Part shown: piece after piece, positions 18,700 through 25,773 of the stretch
Numbering within the stretch: position 1 is the stretch's first letter
Layout: every line of letters begins with the position of its first letter
Assembly (NCBI RefSeq): GCF_003585885.1
Contig: NZ_NRHC01000001.1
Coordinates: 1-63,097 of the forward strand
Source of the DNA: Psittacicella hinzii
GTDB lineage: Bacteria; Pseudomonadota; Gammaproteobacteria; Enterobacterales; Psittacicellaceae
Direction: 5' to 3'
DNA length: 63,097 nt
Translations under genes and position numbers: made by a program
Notes under the pieces: model-generated
The model's database searches: none
Told to the model about the DNA's origin: nothing
The model's input: the letters and a program-made list of their open reading frames with translations, nothing else

Positions 18700-21117
18700 T
18701 TACACCGGAAAATCATCAAGATTAGCTAGTAAATTCTCAATAGCTTTTTTCGGAATCCCTAGTTCTTTTAACAGTACTTCAGGATTTGCTGAACTACGTA
18801 GTTGCGTAATGATTTCTCCGGTATTACCAAAAGTAGCATAAAGACGTTTAATACTAGTTGCCCCTAAACCAGGAATTGCTTCCAGCATTTCTTTACCAGT
18901 TACTAAGCCAGAATCACGTTTTGCTTGACGCTTACGATTCGCGTAATTATGCGCTGCATCTCTTAGTTTAAGCAGGTGAATTAGCTCTGGACTTTGTGGT
19001 TCAAGCATAATCTCTATTCCACTTACCCCATCAATAAACTTTTCCGCGCCATAACGACGGTTATCTTGTTTAGTTACCCCTATAGTTTTAATTGGATATA
19101 AAAACTCGGCAAAGCAATAAGCATAAACAATTAACTCTTTAAATTTACTTACAGTTAAATTTAAAGGAAGTTTATCTAGCCAGCTAAACTCATGAGCGGT
19201 AAGATCTTGCTCTTCTAGAGATAGATCTGCAAAGCTAGTTAAACTTACTTGCTCACCAAGTGCTACTTGCTTAGATACTTGTTCACTTTGTTTTTGTAAC
19301 AACAGGTAAGCCAATGCTGTACTTTGAGTAGTACTTTCAGCATTACTTTCAGTAGTACTCTCACTAGCTTGTGCTTGTGCACTAGCTAGGTAAGTTTTAA
19401 TTAGCTTCGCGCAAGATACAAATTGTCTCGTAAGAGATGAAGAATTGTCTGGTAGAGTTTGCTTAATGTAAGCTTGATACAAAGCTTGCCCTGCATTTAA
19501 CGCTAAGCAGTTAGCAGCTAGACCTGGAAACAGTTGCTGATTTTTATTAACCAGATGATTAATAATATTACGTCCAGCAAAAACAAATGTTGAGAAAACC
19601 TCAATTGCACGTAATTGATAAAGAATTGGCGCTAAAACTTTATTTGCTACTTTTATTTGCTGTTTCCCACCGTCAATTAAAATTACTAATGGCATATTTG
19701 CCAATGACAATTGCTTGTAGTAACACTTGTTGACTGCTTGCTCCATAGCTGCATAATCATCGCCTGGAGTAATACCCTCAATGTTAAAGTGACGATAATC
19801 TGCAGCTAACACTCCTTCCTTATTAGCAGCTACACATGACCCCTTAGCAAACATCCCACGGTCATGGGAAATATCAAAACAGTGGATTTTATTAAGGATT
19901 GCATTGGAACCAAGGAGATCAGAGAGGTTATTCCAAGAGTTGCCTGTTATCTCATCTTCACTTAAGAAACTATATTTACTTGCCTCTTGTGCTTTAGCAT
20001 TACCCCCTTGGGCAAAGGCTAAAGTAAAGTTGTGCTGTAGTTGACTAGCCTCTAAGTAACTTACTAAAGGAAAAAGTTCACTTAACCCTTTGCCCTCGTC
20101 GAGCTCTGTTAATTGCTCTTCAACTAAATCTAAGCAAGAGCTTAAATACTTCTCTTGAGCTTGCACAAGTTGGCTTTGCTTAAAGAAATCACGCGCTAAA
20201 TGGTGCAGAGCTGGTTGGGCTACCTTGTACCAATCTTTTGCGCCAAATGCTTGTTGCCCTAGATTATGCCAATCAGCTGAGCTAGCCAAAGTAGCACTCT
20301 CTCCTGCAAAGATAGAACTGCTGTTTGCTTGTGCTTTCACGGCGTAACTCACTAGAGTTTGCTCCAGTAAACGCTCTGCTTGTGCTTGTAATTTTCTTCT
20401 TTCTTCAGGCGCTAACGAAGCTAAGTATTCCTTAGCTTTAGCGCTCAACTCTTTGCCTTTAGCACTTAAACTAAAGTCCTTATCCCAAGAGGCAAAAGCA
20501 AACTCATCATCTTCACCTGCTTGCGAAGTTAATCCTTGCTCTTTCTCTTCCTCTGACGTTAAACCTTGAGCGCTAGATAAATGGTCGTAACCATTAACTT
20601 CCTGCTCACTATCAGCAAAGTCATCAAAGTTTTGTGCTTCAAGTTCTTGGTAATCAACTCCCTCTTTATAGTCAAAAGCGTCCCAATTACTTTGGCTCTT
20701 GCTAAACTTTGTAGAGATAACTTTGGAAGCATCAAACTCCTCTCCCTCATCGAGCTCCCATGAGTAATCTTCTTCATTAAATGCCAGATTATCTTCATTG
20801 GTACTAGCTATCTCAGCTTCATCACTAGCCAAATAGCTAGCTTTTGCTAGGATAGTTGCTTGACTTGTTGCTTTGCTTGTTCCTTGACTAGCTACAGATC
20901 GAAGTTCTTGCTCTTGCCAATATTGCCCTAGCGCTTCAAGGAGTTCCTTTTGCTCTAAAAGTTGCTTGAGATCAAGCTCTTGCTCTGATAAATTTTCCAG
21001 CACTAATTGCGCAAGGAGCTTATCGCCATTTTGCTCAAGAAATACTTGGGGCAAGAGACGATTAAATAAATTTATTTCTGCAGTTAAATACAACTGTAAG
21101 GCTGATTTGTCTGTCAT
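18700..21117 (-). CDS. uvrC: UvrC C-terminal half: RNase H-like endonuclease and HhH domains, with extra N-terminal region
   Basis: An 805-residue protein. Residues about 405-500 match the UvrC endonuclease core: HCFDISH (Asp415), DYRHFNIEGITPGDDYAAM, VILIDGGKQQ (Asp482); the core resumes as IGVTKQDNRRYG near 675 and LRDAAHNYANRKR (His723), completing the D-D-H triad for the 5' incision in nucleotide excision repair. A (HhH)2 domain (EAIPGLGATSIKRLYATFG) ends it. Residues 1-220 are acidic and low-complexity, 220-400 helical and unrecognised, and an insertion of about 170 residues separates Asp482 from the rest of the core. Own start with AAAGGAA, 14 bp after the stop of the N-terminal half. 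All catalytic residues remain, so a two-subunit UvrC is likely. Confidence 0.88.
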   Translation of the reverse strand: MTDKSALQLYLTAEINLFNRLLPQVFLEQNGDKLLAQLVLENLSEQELDLKQLLEQKELLEALGQYWQEQELRSVASQGTSKATSQATILAKASYLASDEAEIASTNEDNLAFNEEDYSWELDEGEEFDASKVISTKFSKSQSNWDAFDYKEGVDYQELEAQNFDDFADSEQEVNGYDHLSSAQGLTSEEEKEQGLTSQAGEDDEFAFASWDKDFSLSAKGKELSAKAKEYLASLAPEERRKLQAQAERLLEQTLVSYAVKAQANSSSIFAGESATLASSADWHNLGQQAFGAKDWYKVAQPALHHLARDFFKQSQLVQAQEKYLSSCLDLVEEQLTELDEGKGLSELFPLVSYLEASQLQHNFTLAFAQGGNAKAQEASKYSFLSEDEITGNSWNNLSDLLGSNAILNKIHCFDISHDRGMFAKGSCVAANKEGVLAADYRHFNIEGITPGDDYAAMEQAVNKCYYKQLSLANMPLVILIDGGKQQIKVANKVLAPILYQLRAIEVFSTFVFAGRNIINHLVNKNQQLFPGLAANCLALNAGQALYQAYIKQTLPDNSSSLTRQFVSCAKLIKTYLASAQAQASESTTESNAESTTQSTALAYLLLQKQSEQVSKQVALGEQVSLTSFADLSLEEQDLTAHEFSWLDKLPLNLTVSKFKELIVYAYCFAEFLYPIKTIGVTKQDNRRYGAEKFIDGVSGIEIMLEPQSPELIHLLKLRDAAHNYANRKRQAKRDSGLVTGKEMLEAIPGLGATSIKRLYATFGNTGEIITQLRSSANPEVLLKELGIPKKAIENLLANLDDFPV

Positions 21118-21131
21118 CTTGCTTTCCTTTA

Positions 21132-22424
21132 CTACTTCTTACTGCTTAGTTTTTTACGTTTACTTGCCGTACGCTGTAAAATTAAATTTGCTCGCTGCTC
21201 TAAAGCGCATTCTGCGTTAAACTCTGCGAGTTTAATCAGATTACTATAAGGAGTTCTTGCTCCTAAAATCACATTGTAACCAAAAACTTGCGAGAGCTCT
21301 TTTGAGAGAGCTTTAGCTTGCTCGGGTGTAAAAGCAGAGTTATGGAGAATAATCTTACGAGGATGATGTTTTAACAGATCATGGTTAGACGGTAAATAAT
21401 CATCTTGACGCACTATTTTGTAATAGTCGAGTAAAAAGCCAGCATACAATTGACTATTGCTGAGCTCGGCGCCTCGACGACGAGCTAAGCCTAAATTAGT
21501 ACTTTCACTCGCATCTGCCAATAATAAATTACGAATATCAATAACCAGTCCATGACAAACTTCAACCACAGACATACAAGTCCCTAACTCATTGCGATAC
21601 AGTACCACCAACTCAAAATTATCACTAAAATCTAGCGTATCTAAAATTGAACGAGTGGCAATATTTGCCTTGGTTACCGGCATTTTGTCCGCAACTTGTT
21701 TAAACAGCTTTTTCCCCGCTACGCCTTTATTGAGAAAGATCTCTTTAATTGGTTGCCAATAAGCTTGGTAATCAATTGGCGTTGTATAGACACAATGACC
21801 TTTACATAAATCAAAGTCATACTTGTCACAAGGGTGTTTATAAATTCTTTGATGTTTAGCAAAAATACTCGGCTTACAGCTTGGTATTTTAAAAGTCTCT
21901 TGGAACTCTTCAATAATTTTATTGGCTGTACTCCCCTCAATAAACGGTCCAATCATCTCGATTTTACGCTTAAGTTCACGACTTAAGAACATTAAGTCGC
22001 GACGATAAGCCCCTTGAAAATAAATACTTTGATAGTTTTCATTCGGGGTTAAATAGAGGTAACGAGTTTTCTCTGGACTGGTTTTATTGTAGTAAGGTAA
22101 ATAGAATTTTTGGTAAACATTGTATTCGAGCTCATGTGCTTCACTGTCGAGAAAAACAAAAATAGTTTGTACGGAAGCAATACGTGCTTCCATTTCTGGA
22201 CGATGTGATTCCCCACCTTTGAAATAAATCGGTAAACGACTCGGTAAGTTCTTTGCTTTCCCGACGTAAATAACTTTACGTTCACGGCTAAGCATACGAT
22301 AAACTCCAGCTACTGGTGGAGTTGCGTTATAAAAACGTACCGGATCAAAAGGGATATCTTGGTTCATGAGCCAGCGAACTTTATTCTGTTGATCAGTAAA
22401 ATCAACTAAAGTTAAGTTAGCCAT
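21132..22424 (-). CDS. uvrC: UvrC N-terminal half: GIY-YIG nuclease and UvrB-binding region
   Basis: A 430-residue protein. Residues 38-113 form the GIY-YIG nuclease for the 3' incision: GVYRML (40-45), VIYVGKAKNLPSRL (51-64, Tyr53 and Arg63), HELEYN with the catalytic Glu near 100, and LPYYN. FKIPSCKPSIF ... CKGHCVY corresponds to the cysteine-containing F.lR.C..C..C region; IDYQAYWQPIKEIFLN and KQVADKMPVTKANIATRSILDTLD resemble the UVR helical pair that contacts UvrB. The remainder (about 260-430) matches the inactive first part of the UvrC endonuclease region. It stops just before the catalytic core, which is encoded by the next gene. Diverged from typical UvrC but essential residues are present. 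Confidence 0.87.
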   Translation of the reverse strand: MANLTLVDFTDQQNKVRWLMNQDIPFDPVRFYNATPPVAGVYRMLSRERKVIYVGKAKNLPSRLPIYFKGGESHRPEMEARIASVQTIFVFLDSEAHELEYNVYQKFYLPYYNKTSPEKTRYLYLTPNENYQSIYFQGAYRRDLMFLSRELKRKIEMIGPFIEGSTANKIIEEFQETFKIPSCKPSIFAKHQRIYKHPCDKYDFDLCKGHCVYTTPIDYQAYWQPIKEIFLNKGVAGKKLFKQVADKMPVTKANIATRSILDTLDFSDNFELVVLYRNELGTCMSVVEVCHGLVIDIRNLLLADASESTNLGLARRRGAELSNSQLYAGFLLDYYKIVRQDDYLPSNHDLLKHHPRKIILHNSAFTPEQAKALSKELSQVFGYNVILGARTPYSNLIKLAEFNAECALEQRANLILQRTASKRKKLSSKK

Positions 22425-22443
22425 AATTTTTGCTTTTGTAAGC

Positions 22444-22478
22444 GAAAAAAGTACAAGCCAAGGGCATGTACTTTTTTC
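22444..22478 (-). terminator. Terminator/attenuator between lpxB and uvrC
   Basis: Perfect 12-bp stem GAAAAAAGTACA (22444-22455) / 22467-22478 with an 11-nt loop; the minus-strand copy ends in six T. It would end or attenuate lpxB transcripts before the uvrC genes. Confidence 0.75.
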
Positions 22479-22484
22479 TCAAAA

Positions 22485-24440
22485 TTAGTCTGCTTTAGCC
22501 AGCAACTCAAGCGTTGCTTTAGCTGCTAAGACATCAGAATCTTTTTGTAATTGTAAATGTTTAAAATAATAAATTTGACGCACTTGTAAGTTGTAAGCAT
22601 AGTCAAGTAAAGGTTTGATCTCACGCACTAGATTAGCAGCGGTTAGATCTTCTTGGATTAACTCTTTAGCTAACTCTTGCCCCATGACAATATTTGCGAG
22701 AGCAACATATGGAGTTTTAATTAAGCGTTTAGCTAAGAAAAAGTTAATGCTACCTAGACGATAACCTACAACCATTGGCGTATGACAAAGGAGAGTATCG
22801 AGCGTAGCTGTACCAGAAGAAACAATTGCTAAAGCCGAGGTCTGCAGTACTTGATGCGCATGGCGATCAACAAATTTAACTTCAACTTCTGGGTAATCTG
22901 CTACTGCTTCAAAGAGTAATTTTTTTAATTTCTCTTTAGCCACCGGAACAACTAGTTCTACATCTGCTGGTAAAACTTGTTCACGAATTGCTACGCGAAT
23001 AGCACAGATATACCATGCAAAAATATTCTCGATTTCCGCACTACGAGAGCCTGGAAGAATAGCAATACGTACTTTAGAAGAGTCTAAGCTTGCCTCTCCT
23101 TGGTAAGTGTAAACATTTGCTTTTGCTAAGTCCTCTTGCGCTTTTTGAGCTGAAGGTAAGCTTTGGACAAAATCTTGAATTTGTCTTGCATTAGCAAGGT
23201 AATCAAAGCTTGGTGCCTGTACTTGCTCTTGGTTATCTTTTACAGCAAAAGTTTGCGTAGATGATAAAGCCGAAGAAGCAGGTTCACCTGCTTTAGCTTT
23301 TCCAGCTGCAGAAGTTTTTGCTGTCTCTTGCTGTAGTTGCGCATACTCTTCAGGAGTAACTGCTAAATAGTATTTACCATCTAGTCCTAAGAAAAAGTCT
23401 TCAGGTTTTACCTTAGCTAAACTAAAGTTTGCTTGTGCTTTTTGAGCATCTTGCGACACTTCTTTTGCAACCTGTTTGCTAGCTTGTTCTTTAGTAGCTA
23501 GCTCTTGCTCTTTAGGTGCTTGCGTTGCAGGTTTACTCTGAGTTGCTTGTTCTTGCTTAACTTGAGAGTTAGAACCTTCGCTTGCTGCTTTTGCTTGTGC
23601 ATTTTGTTCTTGAGCTGGTGTAGTATGTGTAGTAGCAGAAGAATTTACTTTTGTTTGTTCTTGCTGCTCTTGCGCTTGAGCTTGTTCTAATTGCGCTTGC
23701 GCTTCTCTTTGTTTTTCTTCTTGTTCAAGAATTTCGCTATAACTAGCTTTTTCTTTGCGCGCGTCCATTAAACGCTTAGCTTGAGAAACAGAAACTTGCC
23801 CACCAGTTAAATGGTGTAAACGTTGCTCTGCTTCTTGGTTTAAACGAGCTTGTAAAGTTTGCGCGTCTAGGCTTAAACTTTCTCCGAGTTCATTCGCTAA
23901 ACGATGCCCTACATAAGTAGCAGCTTGCGCATGTTGATCATAGAAATCTTTTTCAAATGGTAATAAACAAAGCACTAGATCACATGCTTGTTTAATAGTT
24001 TCAATACGTCCTTGACGCCAAGCCCATACAGATGGACTCACGTATTGAATGGTTTTAATGCCAAGTTCTTGCTTAGCATAGGTCTCAAGACGTAAATTAA
24101 AATCTGGATTATCAATCCCAATATAGAGCTGGGCTTGTGACTCTTTTAGTTTAGTTTTTGTTTGCTTAATTACACGAAGAATCTTCGGTAAACTTAACAC
24201 TACATCGACTACCCCAAAATATGAAAGATCACTTATATCGTACCAAGTAGTAACCCCTTGAGCACGCATTAAATCGCCACCTATACCAACAAATTCTAAG
24301 TCAGGACGCACATTTTTTAATTGTGCTACTAAACCTGCCCCTAACTGGTCACCACTAACTTCTCCAGCAACAATGCAAATCTTGGTATTGAGGGGGATTT
24401 GCGCTAGAGTTTCAGGCGTAAGTAGGTTGGAATTAAGCAT
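22485..24440 (-). CDS. lpxB: Lipid-A-disaccharide synthase with a large disordered insertion
   Basis: A 651-residue protein; LpxB is normally about 380. It condenses UDP-2,3-diacylglucosamine with lipid X (GT19, GT-B fold, peripheral inner membrane). Residues 18-190: KICIVAGEVSGDQLGA (20-35), VGIGG, LYIGIDNPDFN (105-115), QYVSPSVWAWR (132-142), LLPFEKDFYDQH, YVGHRLANE (177-184). Residues 458-651: RIAILPGSRSAEI, IVSSGTATLDTLL, MVVGYRLGSINFFLAKRLIKTPYVALANIV. Between them, about 265 residues of Q/A/E/K-rich sequence are inserted between the two Rossmann domains. Functional motifs are intact. lpxA and lpxD, its usual neighbours, are not here; uvrC genes follow. Confidence 0.93.
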   Translation of the reverse strand: MLNSNLLTPETLAQIPLNTKICIVAGEVSGDQLGAGLVAQLKNVRPDLEFVGIGGDLMRAQGVTTWYDISDLSYFGVVDVVLSLPKILRVIKQTKTKLKESQAQLYIGIDNPDFNLRLETYAKQELGIKTIQYVSPSVWAWRQGRIETIKQACDLVLCLLPFEKDFYDQHAQAATYVGHRLANELGESLSLDAQTLQARLNQEAEQRLHHLTGGQVSVSQAKRLMDARKEKASYSEILEQEEKQREAQAQLEQAQAQEQQEQTKVNSSATTHTTPAQEQNAQAKAASEGSNSQVKQEQATQSKPATQAPKEQELATKEQASKQVAKEVSQDAQKAQANFSLAKVKPEDFFLGLDGKYYLAVTPEEYAQLQQETAKTSAAGKAKAGEPASSALSSTQTFAVKDNQEQVQAPSFDYLANARQIQDFVQSLPSAQKAQEDLAKANVYTYQGEASLDSSKVRIAILPGSRSAEIENIFAWYICAIRVAIREQVLPADVELVVPVAKEKLKKLLFEAVADYPEVEVKFVDRHAHQVLQTSALAIVSSGTATLDTLLCHTPMVVGYRLGSINFFLAKRLIKTPYVALANIVMGQELAKELIQEDLTAANLVREIKPLLDYAYNLQVRQIYYFKHLQLQKDSDVLAAKATLELLAKAD

Positions 24441-24656
24441 AGATATACCTTCTTTTTTTAAATAAAAGTTATGGAGTTCGCCTACTTATATTATAGCCGA
24501 AAGGGAATTTTTTATTGCTAAATTCTCACAAATAACAACCCGCAACCCAAGGAAAAATTTTTCAAAAATTCCTCCGGTTTTGGAGTATACTCATAAAGTG
24601 CTGACCAAACCGCACGCAGGTTTTTATCTGAATTTACTTTGTTGGAGTTTAACTCT

Positions 24657-25562
24657 ATGAAAAATGTTCTAACAATCCAATCGCATGTCGTATACGGCTA
24701 TGCGGGCAATAAGGCCGCAACTTTCCCAATGCAACTTTGTGGCGTTGATGTTTGGCCTCTAAACACCGTTCAATTTTCCTCTTCTACACGTTACCCAAAA
24801 TTTGCAGGCCCAGTTACTACTAATGAGGACCTAATTAAGATCGTTCAAACCCTCGCCGATCCTGAAGTTAATTTCTTACACAAAGTAGATGCAGTACTAT
24901 CTGGTTATTTAGGTTCTGCTGAACAAGTAGATGCAATTCTTGAAATTGTTGATACTGTGCGTGAACAAAATCCTGACGCTGTTTATTTACTTGATCCTGT
25001 AATGGGTAAAGCTGGTAAAGGTTGTATTGTTGCTCCTGGTGTAGCGCAAGCAATTCGTGATAAAGCAGTATCACGTGCTAATATCACTTGCCCTAACTTA
25101 GAAGAGTTACAAATTTTACACGGTAGTGAGTTAAGCTCTTTTGCTGACGCAGTTAATGCAACGGTAGAATTAGCTAAAAAAGGTCCATCTATTGTGATGG
25201 TAAAACACTTACATCGTTGTGCTTTACAGCCAAACGAGTTTGAAAGTTTACTTTATGATGACAATACTGGCAAGTTATACCATTTAACTCGTCCACTAGT
25301 TGATTTACCACGTGACCCTGTAGGGGCTGGTGACATGTTAACTGGGGTTTTACTTGCTTGTTTATTAACGGGTAAAACAGCTTTAGAAGCTTTTGAGCAT
25401 GCGCAAAATGCAGTTTACTTAGTGGTTAAAGCAGCTAAGGACGCTGGAGAATTGGAGTTACAACCAATTGCAGTGCGTCGTGAGATTATGGATCCGCCTC
25501 TAACTTATCGTGCGGTAGAACTTAATCCTGCTGATTACCAAGCAAAACAAAAAGCTCTATAA
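24657..25562 (+). CDS. pdxY: Pyridoxal kinase PdxY
   Basis: A 301-residue ribokinase-family enzyme that phosphorylates pyridoxal in the vitamin B6 salvage pathway. MKNVLTIQSHVVYGYAGNKAA is nearly the E. coli PdxY N-terminus, followed by GVDVWPLNTVQFS, DAVLSGYLGSAEQ, LLDPVMGKAGKGCIVAPGVAQ, and PVGAGDMLTG, where the Asp of GAGD is the catalytic base. I chose the ATG at 24657 (GGAG at 24644-24647) over the TTG at 24639, because the E. coli alignment begins there. Monocistronic, divergent from lpxB, strong terminator downstream. Confidence 0.94.
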   Translation: MKNVLTIQSHVVYGYAGNKAATFPMQLCGVDVWPLNTVQFSSSTRYPKFAGPVTTNEDLIKIVQTLADPEVNFLHKVDAVLSGYLGSAEQVDAILEIVDTVREQNPDAVYLLDPVMGKAGKGCIVAPGVAQAIRDKAVSRANITCPNLEELQILHGSELSSFADAVNATVELAKKGPSIVMVKHLHRCALQPNEFESLLYDDNTGKLYHLTRPLVDLPRDPVGAGDMLTGVLLACLLTGKTALEAFEHAQNAVYLVVKAAKDAGELELQPIAVRREIMDPPLTYRAVELNPADYQAKQKAL

Positions 25563-25687
25563 AGCAAAGCTCAAACAAAAAGCTTTTTAAACAGAGTTTG
25601 CTACTAAAGCTTGCTAAGCAAAGCTCTAAGCTAAAGCTCTATAAACCCAAGCTTTCTCAGCAAAAACTTTGTTAACTAAGATTATTT

Positions 25688-25723
25688 AGATAGATCCCAG
25701 CCTAAGCTGGGATCTATCTTTTT
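25688..25723 (+). terminator. pdxY terminator
   Basis: Perfect 14-bp stem AGATAGATCCCAGC (25688-25701) / 25706-25719, CTAA loop, T-run to 25723. Confidence 0.92.
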
Positions 25724-25728
25724 CTTTA

Positions 25729-25737
25729 TGTTAAAAT
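25729..25737 (+). promoter_or_regulatory. Extended -10 candidate for the 957-residue orphan gene
   Basis: TGTTAAAAT directly after the pdxY terminator and 36 bp before the next start codon. No -35 seen. Confidence 0.5.
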
Positions 25738-25773
25738 AGGAAATAAAATTTTCCCAATCAACAATAATAGCTT

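Noticed and set aside
21118..21131. Frameshift or sequencing error as cause of the uvrC split
   Set aside because: The second gene has its own ribosome site and about 400 unrelated residues before the catalytic core, so no single indel restores a normal UvrC.
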